From assembly GCF_000524195.1 (NCBI RefSeq), contig NW_020170545.1, positions 36,918 to 100,917 of the forward strand: a stretch of DNA of 64,000 nt, given 5' to 3'. Within the stretch, counting starts at the first letter, position 1; every line of letters begins with the position of its first letter. A model generated the notes under the pieces. The model saw only the letters and a list, made by a program, of their open reading frames with translations, made no database searches and was not told where the DNA came from. The position numbers and the translations under genes were made by a program. Positions 24,207-38,079 of this stretch are shown here, one piece after another. This DNA comes from Echinococcus granulosus (taxonomy: Eukaryota; Platyhelminthes; Cestoda; Cyclophyllidea; Taeniidae).

Positions 24207-24973
24207 CTAATTAGCCCTCCGTCGCGTCCTTTGTTTGTCAAACCTCGCCTCCATTTCATCCAAAACCTTTGGTGTGTAACGCACAACAAGCCGCACAGTA
24301 CCTAGAGCAAACAAGACGAAAATAGCACCAACAGTGTACTGATTACGTAATATTTCGATTTGTTGGCCTGAGAGAAAGACGGGCGAGTTACCTTGAGCTG
24401 ATTTTAGAAGCTCAACAGCTCTCTCATGGTTCTCATTCTCGACGGAAATGCCATTCACCGAGAGAAGTTGATCACCGCGTTTGAGTTTGCCTTGACGATG
24501 AGCAACACCACCCGGGATGACACGACTGATGTAGATGGGTGAATTCTGCTCTTTGCCCCCCATCACATTAAAACCAAGACCTTCCTCCGTTTTGGGCAAC
24601 TCCACAACTCTGGGATGTGCATGACCTTCGCTCGCCGCGAAAGCAGCAACAGTGGCTTTCGCTGTGGCACTTGCCCTGACCTAAGAAGAGAAGACGGGAG
24701 TTTCCGTAGAAAAAGCTGCGTTTAAAGAAATCAAAACACAAGACGCACGCTCTCAGAACTTGAGACGTCAACGGTTTCGTAGATATGCTCATACACTTCC
24801 CTGACCATACTAAAGAAGTCGGACTGAAGGATTCTTTGGAGTGAAGCTAATTTTGCCGGTTGTAAATCGGGGCATTTCAGCAAGTTGTCAAGAAGCTCAA
24901 TAGCTCTCTCAATGTCTAAGCAGTAGATGTGTCGCATTTACTTACCCGCCTGTAAATTCAGTGGTTCAGCCAT
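24207..24973 (-). CDS. LIN7: LIN7 polarity scaffold (L27-PDZ)
   Basis: Four exons on the minus strand: 24946-24973, 24749-24915, 24392-24680, 24207-24301; 192 aa, close to the usual ~197. The protein aligns end to end with animal LIN7: N-terminal [19 protein letters not shown]27 domain (about 9-63, including LQSDFF and [13 protein letters not shown]), an Ala-rich linker ([14 protein letters not shown]), then PDZ (about 90-175) with the GLGF carboxylate-binding loop and the strongly conserved [13 protein letters not shown]. It ends [15 protein letters not shown] plus a basic tail. LIN7 pairs through L27 with LIN2/CASK and PALS1-type MAGUKs and uses its PDZ to hold receptors and channels at basolateral or synaptic membranes. 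Introns are 30, 68 and 90 nt. The tiny 28-bp first exon fixes the start. Frame is maintained at every junction, so the gene looks intact. Confidence 0.95.
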
Positions 24974-26454
24974 ACCACAGAAACACAAACACCAAGGTAA
25001 TTTCACACGAAACCACAGTGGCCGCCATATCTTACAGCTGACTCAAATTTATGGGATCAAATAAATAACAAAGACAACAGCGCTCACTAGAAATTTCTAA
25101 AAAACACTGCAATTAAACACGTAATTAATGCAATCTGTAAAAATGACTGGGGTAAGATAAAATCCATTTAAAATAACTTGGTGAAGTGATTAAAGAGATT
25201 GGTACTAAATGGCTGTCTCCGTCAATACAATTAGTAAAAAAATAATACTTAATTCAAAAACGCAAACGTTAAAAACAATACAATTTGTAACCTGGATTTT
25301 TATATTGGCGCGCTGAGACTCACCAGGCCAGAAGGGGCCAAGGATTAGCTGAAAGGCATTGTGCTAGTGTAGCATGTTCCACATTTATCTTCTCTCCTCT
25401 GGCCTTCACACCTTATGGACAAAGAGGCCAATTTGATTATGACATGTCTTAAAGCTGAAATCAAATCGGATGGGTACAGGCATAAGGAAATCGGGACAGG
25501 GAGTTCCTCAATAATTCGGGGATTTCAGACCATTCCTTTATTAAAAAGCTTAAATTAACTTTGTTGCCCTTTTTACAAAGCACATTAGAAAAGCACAGGT
25601 TTTGCCTCTAGCATATAGTCCCATGGACATGGCCAGAGCATCATGTTTCTGAACTGAGGCCCAGGCCGCGCAGGCTGAAACATCCAGGTAGAAGAATAAT
25701 ACCTTTGGGTGTTGATAAGCAAGATCTTAACCATTTTTACAAAAGGGTGACACTTGAGCAGCAAATGTATAATCGAACCGCAGAGTGGATTGGAACTGGC
25801 TACCATGCTCCGAGGCTAGAGTGCCTAGCGGAGTTTCAATGGCGGACCTTCTTTGCAACTTGTTACCTAGACTTAAGGCTAAATGAGGCAGGTGTTGTGA
25901 CCAAACTGGCAGTTTCGATTACGAAACCACTTTGGACTGGATTTGATAGCTTCTTCTTCACGATGTGAGTGTTAAGCCACGCCATTAGCCTCTCAGCCCT
26001 TCTGCCTTCAAAGAAACATGTTTATCTTAATAGTGTGGTTTTGTAGGGCTTTAGAATGGACTCAGGGCGCTGCAGTTCAACTTGTGATTAGATAAATGGC
26101 CCAATAATTGCATTTTTTAAATGCACCTCTCGCCTCTTTTTAGGCAATACACAAGACATTGATTTTATTGTGGCATGCCTTTAAAAAATGCAAAGAATGG
26201 TGAGTGGTGTAATCCCTGTGTTACAGCACATCGATTTTTAAATCACAATGATTTCCTACACTTTGGCTAGTTTCAGACTCAGTACGCAAACTTTTGGCTT
26301 TAAATTTGATTTTAAATCGTTTAAAATTTTAAAGGTGCCAAAAAAGATCAATGTAAGTAGCTATTTGATTTATAAGTGGAGATTTTCTTTGTTTCAATTA
26401 TTCATTTTGAGCTGCACTCGCTCCTTCCTTTACTAGAGAATTTCAGTTCAAGAT
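24974..26454. other. Intergenic between divergent LIN7 and REEP
   Basis: Upstream region of two divergently transcribed genes. No exon recognised; short ORFs at 25585-25806 and 25705-25968 overlap on opposite strands without family features. A TTTCAG acceptor-like site ends at 26446, eight bases before the REEP ATG, so a non-coding first exon or trans-splicing is possible. Confidence 0.5.
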
Positions 26455-27677
<1,223 letters not shown>

Positions 27678-28155
27678 AGGTCGCATCGACTTTTCTCATT
27701 TTCATCTCTTCAACTTCGAAGTTTATCTTCGCCTCTGCTACTTCAACTCAGTTCAGCTTCCTCATCTCGATGCGCGTTGGTAGATTTTGGATTTATGACG
27801 GCGCTGTCGACATTTCATCGACTTCTTTGCGCATTGCTTCCCGTTTTGTGTAACTTATTTCTCCTTTTCGTTGTCCTTTGATGGTATTATACTCTAAGCT
27901 AATTCCGTTCCTTTATTTGGTTTCGATGCCCTTGGTGATTTACGCTGTTAGGCTGCGTGGTGTATTTAGTGGTTTCTAACGAAAGTTTGAATTTGTAGTG
28001 AAAGAAACTGCTGTCGACTAGAGTATTACCAGCCGGGGTGTGCTGCGATCCCAGCATGGCCACCCAAAACAACTCTGGAGTGAATCTTGTGGGAGAGATC
28101 GGACGCTGGTTCTGCTCGATATTGAAAGATCGCCTTCCAGTCAGTTTTCCACAAC
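27678..28155. other. Intergenic, no gene recognised
   Basis: Pyrimidine-rich 3' flank of the REEP gene. The minus-strand ORF at 28026-28238 overlaps the last exon of the neighbouring candidate in another frame and is probably a shadow. Confidence 0.45.
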
Positions 28156-28633
28156 TTAGCTCGTGGCACTAATGGTGGCGAGGGCGCGTTTTCCTTTTGC
28201 TTTAAAATAAGCAAAACGGGTGAGGTCATGTGAGACACTGAAGAAAATTGTGTACTTTTAGTAGCAATGCTTCTCGTGCTAGGTCGTACTCTCCCACGCG
28301 AATCTTCGTTGCGGAAGTGACGGTGGTTCGCCGGGTGGTGTTTTGGCTGGCCCTTGGCGGGTTTTGCATGTCCTTGTGCTTTGGGACATGTGGGTTTTGA
28401 CTATCCTTAGGTTATACATTTTGGAAAGGACGGTGTTCATAGACGTCATTTTGCAATAACTGGTCGCGACGGATCGTGTCACGAGTAGATTGATTGAATT
28501 TAGGGTAGTAGGATGTGTAGTCTTGACGGTCTGTGGACACTTGCGTTTTTTTTCGGTCACATTCAAACAGTTCAGTATCCGGGCCCACAACGTAGTCGAT
28601 TTTACCCTTTGATGAGCTTATGAGACAGCCCAT
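28156..28633 (-). CDS. Candidate small dually acylated protein (MGC start), family unknown
   Basis: The minus-strand ORF beginning at 28633 opens MGCLISSSKGK, a textbook N-myristoylation signal (Gly2, Ser in the 6-7 region) with Cys3 as a probable palmitoylation site. A membrane-anchored cytosolic protein is therefore inferred. The uninterrupted ORF stops after 73 codons (28412). A three-exon model keeps frame: 28418-28633, 28290-28378, 28156-28237, with introns of 39 and 52 nt (GTATAA...AAAG and GTACGA...TTCTTCAG), giving 128 aa. The chain is polar, with Asp/Glu/Lys-rich and Tyr-containing segments (RQDYTSYYPKFNQ) and no membrane segment or recognisable domain. The splice model is a hypothesis; the short ORF alone is the alternative. 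Not recognised as LAMTOR1, BAALC or other known MGC-type proteins. Confidence 0.42.
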
Positions 28634-29393
28634 TGCTGCATTTCACCCGACGAATATTATTCGGGAGCGTTTTGTCGTTTCGTCGCGGCTCCACATTGCG
28701 TTGTTTTCATCTGTATAAAGTAGCTCAAGGAAGCGTATTTCTCTATAAGTGATCATAAGCTTTGATATTTATTCTTGAAATCTGATCATATTATCATCCT
28801 ATTTAAAGAGTTTTTTTTCGGAATCCTAACAGCTATTAAAATAAGGGGATTTTCCCAGCTAATCGGAGATTGTTTTCGTCATCGGTTGGTTCGCTAAACA
28901 CTCGTTCTAGACTTTTGAATAGACTAATTGTTTCTTTTAACTTTATAAGATAAGTAATAAAGTAAATGGATGAAAAACAAACGATCTAGATTGGCGATAT
29001 CTTAGAGATGAATCGCTTACATTAATTGACAGCGAGGAGTCAGGACTGGGATTCCTGTAGCGACTCAACACCTCTTAGTGTAGTGCCTTGCGAACATGAG
29101 GGACGGCTTTCCAGGTCCACTTTATGCTTGAGGGTTTTGTTTGAGTTTCCCCATCCTTATAGAAGACCCTCGTCGCTTAACTAGCGGTGATCCCTTATCG
29201 CATTTGAACTGTTGCAATAGCTGCGAACGATGGTGTTAGTGTGCCACTGGAATATCAAGCAGGCGTCACTAACTTCATGTTGAATGTCAAATATCGCAAA
29301 GTATTTAGAAACTTAAGTCAATTCGTGCCCACAATTGTTTACGCTTTCGCGTTCAAGCAAGTGTGGACTGTTTCCCTTCAAAATTAGCTTCCC
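28634..29393. other. Intergenic, no gene recognised
   Basis: No credible coding sequence or repeat identified. Confidence 0.4.
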
Positions 29394-29615
29394 TCTTGCA
29401 CTGGCCGTCCTGTAGAGCTCATGATTGGAACAACAGTTAGAAGTCGATGAGGTGCCTTCACCTCTTCTGCAGAAGACACCTTCCTTCGGAGAAGTTCTGG
29501 GATGGAATATCCAGTTGACGAAATAGGGTCTGTTGTTCTTTTGAGGTGAGTTCGCCAACGCCGCCTTTAATGCGTCTTCCAAGTTATTTCCAAATTTTTC
29601 TAAGTCAGAGGGCAT
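29394..29615 (-). pseudogene. Possible small coding remnant with a frame break
   Basis: On the minus strand a frame starting at 29615 (MPSDLEKFGNNLEDALKAAL) reads like protein for about 27 residues. Further on, the protein-like reading moves to another frame (GYSIPELLRRK...HRLLTVVPIM) that stops at 29394. No GT-AG intron restores the frame at the switch. A one-base indel (mutation or assembly error), or two unrelated exons, would explain it. Family not recognised. This is a weak call based on amino-acid texture only. Confidence 0.25.
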
Positions 29616-31339
29616 TTTTATTACCAAAGAGCAGAAGAGTTGAGACTGGCAATATAAGTGACATGAGCAGGACTCTGTGCCATGAAAGTGAAATTTGAAT
29701 CGTGGGAGATTGAGGATTCCCACGTTACGGAGCTTGGAATCCGCTCTGGTATGCTATTTCTAGTTTCCTATCATAAATTTGTTCCGTCGCAGGCAATGAG
29801 CTAACTATACTACCATCACGAAGACCAAATGGCTGCTGTAGGAGCTTGAATTTCACTGACGTTACAGGCAACTCACGACTGCGCCTCCAATTGGGATAAT
29901 AAATGTTTAATGGAATTCAGCTCCTAAGGATATTATCGTATTCCTCTGGAACTTCATTGGTTAAGGTTGATGTGCTGTTGGAGTTTGGACACATTCCATC
30001 GCTTCTAGAAATATTTCACCTGAGTTTAACCATTTGCTTCTGTGTGTTCACATTGACGAATGGGAAGTTTGTTTACCTTGATAATTTGAAAATGGAAAGT
30101 GTGTGAGGAAGGTGATGCTGAGAAGTACTAGAAATTTTGTCAATTGGGTTCACTAATAATGTCATATTTGGGGTTAAATTAGGTGCACCCTCCACCAAAG
30201 TCACTTGAACAATCTCAAAGCATTTTGGCCCTTGCTCTTGTGTACCCAGCAACATCGCCTTTTAGTTATGAACATTAAAGAAACACTTTATCATTCTCCG
30301 TCTGCTTTGTGAAGGAGTTTGTTGTGGGACAGAAGTTGCCTGACTGACATTGACACCTTTGCTACTGATTCGTTACTGTTAATTGAACAACTTTCTATGC
30401 CAACCTACATAATAGGGATTGCCCTAAGAGGTTATGCAAATTAGGGTGAGCTAGGCATTGGCATAGACAGACCTTTGCCACTAAATTTACGAATAACTTT
30501 TTTAGAATCAATCGTTTACGTTAGAGGAGCTTCACTTAACTCGGACTCCATGCTCTAGAGACGGTAGTGGTGGTTTAACTTCAACATTGGGTATAAACCG
30601 CCTAGCTGCTGCTTCCAGCCACCACGTGGTCATCTTGCTCGTGAATACGCTTCATCTGACCTCGAGCTTGATCGGTGAACTTCATGGTAATCCGCGTGAG
30701 ATGGTGTCGCGTAGCCGTGGTCAGCATCTTACCTGACGCCTTGCTTGCGGTGATTGAACAAAAATGCGTTTATTTTTCTGATTTATCGGCCTCATAGATG
30801 ATGAATTTATTCCCTGCTTAATCTCCTATCTCTGTGGGTTGAGTGCGGTGTTTCTAGTTTTCATGCCTTAATATACGATAAATTTACAATTTCATCCAGA
30901 AGTTTGACACGAATCACCAAATTTTCTGTTAATAGGTTGAAAGGATCAACGTATTTCGTGGTCTAGCCAAGTACAGCCGCTTTGCAAGCTCAAAAACTAT
31001 TAGCGCTATATTCTGAGGTTACATCTGCCGTTGTATTATGGAAATGTGGGTTTTCGCCGCATTTTGAATTGCAAATATATCATTCGACCTATGTCCTAAC
31101 TTAGCTTTGTACTTCATCCAGCGTTCTTTGAGACAGACGGTCGACTAGTGGTAAAAGAGGCATAGTCGACTGTTAAGGGGTAATATTTACTTAAACTAGC
31201 TCACACTATGTAAACAGAAAGAGTATATTAACCGCATCTACAAAGGGCCAAGTGCGCAGTCCACTGAGCCGATAAAGCCATTTGAGTTCATATTGGTTTG
31301 ATTCAGTTTTTGGGTGCAATTTATAAAGGTAAACTCTGC
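29616..31339. other. Intergenic, no gene recognised
   Basis: No gene seen. A somewhat GC-richer patch at 30550-30760 may be an unclassified repeat fragment. Confidence 0.4.
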
Positions 31340-31530
31340 ATACAATGCTGTAGCGTTCTGAGTCTTTCCTGAAGACGAAAGGAGTCATGACAGTGAGGCA
31401 TAGTGAGTACTGCTGAGGCACAGAAGGACTGAGGGGTTACTAGCATGGCCCGAAGGCCATATCGTCCGGTGGAAGTACAAAGGCGGAGACTTAAGTGCCC
31501 GCGAATCCAAAACGAAGAGCGAAATAAGTA
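31340..31530 (-). repeat. Interspersed repeat, short form (copy 8)
   Basis: Reverse-oriented: TAGCGTTCTGAGTCTTTCC, TGAAGACGAAAGGAG, AGCATGGCCCGAAGGCC and AAAGGCGGAGACTTAAG in family order. Confidence 0.7.
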
Positions 31531-31608
31531 ATTAAGGCTTTGCAATGCTCTAAATTGATGGTGAAAATTTCCTCTTGTACAACTCACCGTCAAGTGTCAA
31601 ATGAGTTT

Positions 31609-31708
31609 NNNNNNNNNNNNNNNNNNNNNNNNNNNNNNNNNNNNNNNNNNNNNNNNNNNNNNNNNNNNNNNNNNNNNNNNNNNNNNNNNNNNNNNNNNNN
31701 NNNNNNNN
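31609..31708. other. Assembly gap (100 N)
   Basis: Exactly 100 N, the usual fixed-size placeholder. The right edge begins with a GAG triplet run, so a collapsed or unassembled simple repeat is likely. Confidence 0.95.
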
Positions 31709-32059
31709 GAGGAGGAGGAGGAAACGAACCGAACAAAGCTAGGCTACAAAGGAGGTTCAAATCAAAGCCAGCAGGCAAGAGAGAGACCTATGAAATTTGC
31801 ATAAGCTGTTTGTTTATGTGATTGTCAATCAATTGCTCAGGTGAACTCACATCGCAATAACGTGCAACAATGAGTACCATTTGCCTTGTCAAGTAATACA
31901 CTCAAGGGTTGTATTTGGGAGAGAGAAAAATTAATAGCTTCAGATGATTAACTTTGGCATAAAATTCATTACAAGATTAATTATCGATTCCGCATTTTTC
32001 ATCCAAAGAAGTGTGGAGATTCTAGCCTGAGATATAATGGTCTATTTAGCGAGTTGTTT

Positions 32060-32215
32060 GTTTAACTCTCGGTTTTGGTGACGGGCCGCTTAGAGGCTCC
32101 GCCGTTGTACCTATTCCGGAAGTCCTGGCTTTTGGGCCATTCGAGTCAAAAGCGCACAGTCTGCCCTAGCATTATTTCTTCTTCGGCTTCATTGAAGTCT
32201 TGGGGCCAATAAATT
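32060..32215 (+). repeat. Interspersed repeat, short form (copy 9)
   Basis: Contains CTCGGTTTTGGTGACGGGCC, GCTTAGAGGCTCCGCC, GGCTTTTGGGCCAT and CTTCATTGAAGTCTTGGGG. Confidence 0.75.
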
Positions 32216-33189
32216 ATCTAAAATCCTTAACAGCCCCTTGACAAGTTGCTCTTAGCAAGAATTTGTGGACACCTCTGTAATCCCCGTCACACGTATGAGA
32301 AATCCGTTTGTTAGCAACTTGTGGTAACTACCCATCAAAATAAACCTCAGAAGCAGACTGGATGGTCCTAAAACAATAAAATTGCCGTTGGGTGTTATTG
32401 TTTTAACGATATTTGCAGCTTTCAGTTTTTTCTCCGCTAAAACATTAAAAATCCTGACTGCAGTTTTCCTTCATCATCGGGACCCCGATAGCCATGTGGC
32501 AAGGTAAGGAGGAAATAAATGATTTTCTTTACTAATTTTGCTAACTAATTTAACTTCATGTGAACTTTATGAAATCTACTTTGATAAGAAGTTTTGAAGA
32601 ACCGAAAAGTTTCTCCTTTAATAATATTCATTTGCGACTAATAGACTTGTCAGTTGTTTTCGTTTACTGGTTATTAGTTTTCGTATTGTCTCCAACGCTC
32701 ACGCTCTCTGGCGCAATTCTTAAAGTACACGCTTGGGTCACTAGACTTTCACATTTCAAATGCACGCTTTAGGTGATATTTGACGGTGCTTCGGTGTACT
32801 CATTTCAAATGGACTATTTGCAGTGCACTAAAGCCCAAATTTGGCACAAATGTATTTTAAATCGAAATAAATTGCTTTTCTTATTTCCAGAAACTTAATT
32901 TAATTGTGCTTTTGTTAGGGCAATATTTTCTTGAGCGTGGGGAGGGCAGGTCACCAAGACTGCACGACTCAAAAGTGGAAAATCCTAGCACCACCGATTA
33001 CTTCTACCATTTCTTAGCGGGAAATAAAAAGACGTCGAGGTAGAGTTCAGTGCAGTTCGGGTTGGAGTGAAGATCCAGCGGCTTGTTGTAGTCAGGTTTA
33101 AAAAATATGTGGTAACATGAGAACAAAGTGGGAAGGAGGAATAGGCATTAAACTATTTTAAAGAGCCCTTACCAAATGATTCTGCCTTT
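32216..33189. other. Intergenic, no gene recognised
   Basis: AT-rich; the 70-codon ORF at 32560-32772 has no recognisable features. Confidence 0.4.
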
Positions 33190-33665
33190 AGGCCGGAGTT
33201 CCTATGGATAGCGACTTACATACGAGGTGGTCTGCACATTCCCATTTCCCTTAAAACAATTTCCAAACAGGGCAAAACCCTAGATCCAGTGGAATCGCCA
33301 AGAGGGGCCCGTGACGTTACAGTAAAATACCATTTCATTCGCGTGCATACTCGATGAGTGGAGCGGTTGGTTAGTGAGTGTTTGTCTTACGGCACCGACT
33401 ACGTTGTAATAACCTACGCAGAATTTCGACCAGAGGAAGGCTAGGGAAGACGCTCAAAAGGGAAGGGGAGCCAAGTACCACTTTGAATATTTGTTTATCT
33501 CATTGTATGGGTATCACGGGCACCTAAGGTCCAAAGCTTGTGCTTCTGATGAGCTGCATGGCCTCAGGGCAATGCCAGTAGCCCCATTCGCAGCCCTTCC
33601 GTACGTCAGCAATACGCTTTCTGTCCCAGTATTACGTCGGGGCGCTACAGTAGACCAATTCCAAA
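33190..33665 (+). repeat. Interspersed repeat, long form (copy 10)
   Basis: Contains CAGTGGAATCGCCAAGA, GGCACCGACTACGTTGTAAT, ATCACGGGCACCTAAGGTCC, then GCATGGCCTCAGGGCAATGC, CAGTAGCCCC, TTTCTGTCCCAGTATTACGT and GGGGCGCTACAGT. This is one of the clearest long-form copies. Confidence 0.8.
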
Positions 33666-36339
33666 ATTACTATCATGTCTTTGAAGAAGGAGAAGAAGAC
33701 AAAGAGTGGTCTCGCGGATTTTAGCGCGAAATAATTACACCTGAAGAATGGGGAAAGGAGATGAAGTAAATATATTTGGTGACACATCACACCCGTGGAT
33801 TAATGTGTTTTAGTTTTGCATTCTACCAAGCTGACCCTCTCAGTAATCTGCTTTTCGGCTTCTAAAATGCAAGTCCCCCAGTTCTTTTGCGTATTTATGT
33901 AAACTTTAGTTACTTAGGAACTTCCACTTTGTAGCTCAGTTTCGGCAACGGTGAGGCAACACAGTGAAGGCAATAAGAGGAAATACGCTTACTGGATGCC
34001 ACGCTAAAATAGTATGGAGGAAAGGCATTTACCTAGAGTTACCGAATCTTTGGAGGGTCACAATGGATGGATGGCCAAAGTTCCGTCAGCCTTTGGCAGC
34101 TAATCCTATCTGCGTAGCGGTGGATAGAATTCTTGTCATCGATATTCCCATTTCGCGAATAGCTTTGATCGGCTAAAATACAGTTGAAGAGGCCGAACCG
34201 CAATGATCACGGAGATCACTGGCAGCTATTTCCAAAATAACGGTGACCTATGCTTGGCATTAATATTACGTTACTCTGCGTAGCTTTTCAGGTCTCTATT
34301 AATTTTGCTTCTAAGTCTTTCAAGGTAACGCAGATGCTTCCATTAATCGACTTGAAAACGCCATTTACCTTTTACGTCCATGTTACACAAGCTCGGAGGT
34401 ATAAGCGACTGCGTGGATCATTTAATTGGTGTAACTGTACCTTGTAGTTAAGACGCCGTCCCACGGTTTCCTAAGTTTGTTTGCATGGCTCTCGTTTCTG
34501 TTCATCTGCCAAAGTAGGCAAGTGAAAAGATACACATGCAATCCTGTGCAGCCAATCGCAACTCGTTAAGGGGTTGGATCCGAGCCTAGTGTAACCAAAT
34601 ATTCAAATCAGACGGCGGTAGTAACTAAGGCACCAAGACAAGCACATACATGTCATCATTTTAGAGCGAAATGCAAACAGTTGCTTTGACTTCTCCAGCT
34701 GCTTCATTAACATATTTCAGGTCCCCAAAATGAAAAATCAAATCCTCCTTAGCTGGGAATGTTAACGGGCGATCCGTGAGACTTCGATTGTACAGTCAAT
34801 TTTGTTCCAAACGCAAGGCTAATGGTCGAGCCTTTGTAAATTGTACTTTTTATTTAGTACCAGCTAAAATTAGCTCGTGAATCATCAGTTTTTCGTTGTT
34901 TTTGATCGGTTACAACTGACTTCTCCTGCATCAGGTGAATCGGCTTGCACTACAAATTTCGATTAACTAAATATCTAACTGCTTAAATTTTGATCTTTTT
35001 TTATTTTAAAAACTAGCTCGACATATGCTTATCGATATCTCATCAAATGTTGGTTGTTCTACTCTCTCTCAAACACGATTTAATACCATTAAATCTGCAG
35101 TGTCAAATGATATGTTTGTGTTGTCTACTGGTCCATAAAACACTCAGTTTCTTGTTACCTCATGAATAACTGCGCACATGAAAGCAACTTGCTTGCTGTT
35201 TTCTTTATGTATTCACCGCCCTATAAGTCTCTGATTTTTACAAAAAAACGCTGTTTGTTCAAATGTGCGTACAACTTCACAGGCCCTTCATTCTCCGCAC
35301 TGTCTGCCACCATTATTCTTGGCATGATCCTGTTCCCATGCCCACAACCTCCTTCTTGTATAGTGGTCTGCCTCATTGCAGCTTCAGAGATTACTTGGGA
35401 TGCTGCATTATTGGCAGCAGTAAGCATACCCTACCCCAAATGAATAAAAAATGATGAAACCCAGTTGTAACCGATTTAAGATACCAAGTATTGAAACGGA
35501 AGCCATGACATTTCGGGTTTCGCACATTAACCGCCAACTGGGGAGGTGAGGATGAAGCTGACTACATGTATATAGTCTCCTCCAGCTTTGCCACCTTCTC
35601 CTAAATCAAACCAGTTCAGGCGCAGTTCATATTGAGGGGGAACCTCAACCGCATATGCAATGTTTGCTTTCACTAATGGGCATAATTCACCCTATGATAG
35701 AAGATCGTTCATGCTATCATTGCCTTCTTAGTTTTAGGTTTCACTTTACTGAAAAATTCGTTATGGGCTTATCAGAAAGGTGATCAAGAAGCGGGTCGGA
35801 AATGGCATTAACTGATAAACCAGTAGCCATTCAAATGTGTATTTAACTGCCTGTACACTTCAGCCTCCATGATTTATGCTGTTGACTTGACAGTATTGAA
35901 TTCTCTTTAACTCCTATGACCTTCTGTTATGAAGAATGACTTTTTAAGATGATATTTAATTGCTTTGGGAGCTATTTAGGACACTATAATTCTATCAGGA
36001 CTAAATGAAGAGGATTCATGACTGTATTTCGAAACTTCTGGGCGGTCCACTGAAGCAAACTTCTCAATTATTCATACGTTTATAAATTTACCCTAGTATT
36101 TCCACTTACTATTTGCAAAACCTGGAACAATAAGTTTTGATCTGCATAATTCCCTCCACTGGTAAGACTAGGCAAACCCGTGAAGGTTATAAAGTAAACT
36201 AATAAAGTTTATTAGCTGCCATGATTATGAAATTGTCCTCAACTATAAATTTAAGATGACCCCATGGTATGCAATATACTTTTTTTTCGAAAAATGGACT
36301 ACTAAGTCCAGAATCCACCTTTTATCAATTCAGACACCC
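33666..36339. other. Intergenic, no gene recognised
   Basis: No recognisable gene. At 35162-35443 both strands carry overlapping open frames (93 codons plus, 68 minus) with moderately protein-like texture, but neither matches a family. Confidence 0.4.
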
Positions 36340-36525
36340 AGCACTGTAGCTGCCCAAGACTTCTCCAAAGACGAAAAAAATGCTGATTACTCCCGTAGAA
36401 TATGTAATGTAGTCCTACAGAATTACTTGTAGACTAATAGCATGGGCTGGAGGCCAGGTCTCCCTGCGGAGGTACAATGGCAGATCTCCCGGGGGCCATT
36501 TCCAAAACCGAGAGCTTAACAACTG
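36340..36525 (-). repeat. Interspersed repeat, short form (copy 11)
   Basis: Reverse-oriented: CACTGTAGCTGCCCAAGACT, TCCAAAGACGAAAAAAATG, AGCATGGGCTGGAGGCC, GGTACAATGGCAGATCTCCC and AAACCGAGAGCTTAAC. Confidence 0.7.
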
Positions 36526-38079
36526 AAGCACTACTCGAATTTTCAATTTTATGCATTGGTGATATCCATAACCATTGATACTTCTCTCAAATTGTAATTT
36601 GTATCTGAGATTCAAATGAAAGCATGACTTAATTGTAAATGACATTTTACCTTTAAGAATGAATTCAATTAAAAATTTGATTTATTAAAAAACAAATTTA
36701 CAAAAATTCTAGAGGATGCAGTACCAACGATAGACAAATAGTTCCTTCTTTCTTCCACGAAACTTTCAGCAACGATGTAATACGCCTTCATCATAAAAAA
36801 CATAAAGCTATTTGACACAGACTTTTTAATTATTAAACTGTGAAACAACTGCCACTAGGGGTGACAAAATGTGTTTTTAGTAATCTTATGAATTACTTTG
36901 CTCTTTCATTCGCCTTCACAAGGTGAAATGGTAACACATGCTTTCCCTGCATAGAATACGCAGCCGCTCCGACTTCAGACAAAAACATTTACTCGGATTA
37001 AAATAGTTGACTTTCCGTTTTATATTCTCATTCACCTCTTGAAGGCTTGCTAAGATTTGGCATTGGTGGTTGTTCAACTGGTGATTCGCGTACCTACTTA
37101 AAGGCGCCTACTATGTGCGGCTACTTTATAATGTCTACACGGATTGTTGCTGCTAGAACGTCGGCTTCCAGTGGGTCATGCATTGCCCTTATTTGCAAAC
37201 AACCAATAAGGCATTAGATCGCTTGCCATGACTTTGAAAGCCCTCCCTGATTGGACGAATTCGACCACTAATGTCGCGATGCTTCTGCTCTTTTTCTGCC
37301 AGGTCAACCCAGGCGCTCGCCATCGGGGGAAGTACAAATTAGGCACTTAAATACATAAATTTGTATTTTGGACTTTGGAATCAGGCTCCGTGTAAATCAG
37401 ACATCTGAGATTGGTACAGAGTACGTGTAAAATATGCTGGCTAATCACTGACTGGCGGTTGTCTTCGCAGTGGGTATTAAGTAAATGAACAGATTTTGAC
37501 TAGATTTCCTCAGGATACATTCACTTCAAGACAATAAATTGCTTCCTGCCTAGATCTCTTACATTTTCGTGCTTTTACGGTAAAACGGGACGTTGTAAAA
37601 CTTAAAACAATTTGGTAGCAGACCAGCAGCAATATTTCATATGGCGAGCAAAATAGTGTTGGTAGCTTAGAATGCATGACAATTGGCGAGTTCCATACAA
37701 GACTACGAAAGAAGTGGTTGCGATTGTATTTGCTGAAATTCCTAACTTTCCTCTACAGGGCAGTGATGAGGGAATCGTAATTTTTAAGACAAAAGGGGTT
37801 GCTGAAGGACAAAACGAAAAGTTAAAAATATAGTTTTTTTAATTACAAAATAGAATTTAGAGTTGTGTTGAATTCAGCTCTTGGCAAAGGAGCAAAGAAA
37901 AACAAATTCACACAGAACTAGAGAATCAAGGAAAATAGTAGAAAAAGGGTAAGATTCTTATGGGATTTTTCTGATATGCAAAAATACAGCACAAATATTG
38001 GGTTAATGGATTTAATAGTAAGATAAGGAATTTTGTAAACCGTCTGTGGGGCTAGTTACAAAGATGTCTACGGTGCCTA
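36526..38079. other. Intergenic, no gene recognised
   Basis: AT-rich non-coding DNA; nothing supportable seen. Confidence 0.4.

Noticed and set aside
31540..31821. ORFs spanning the N gaps at 31609 and 55188
   Set aside because: They exist only because N bases contain no stop codons.
33540..33570. CTGATGAG word suggesting a hammerhead ribozyme as in schistosome SINEs
   Set aside because: The other conserved core (GAAA and the paired stems) was not found at the right spacing, and the other copies of the repeat lack the word.
35162..35443. Overlapping plus and minus open frames with protein-like texture
   Set aside because: No family recognised, no splice context, and both strands are equally open, which suggests chance.
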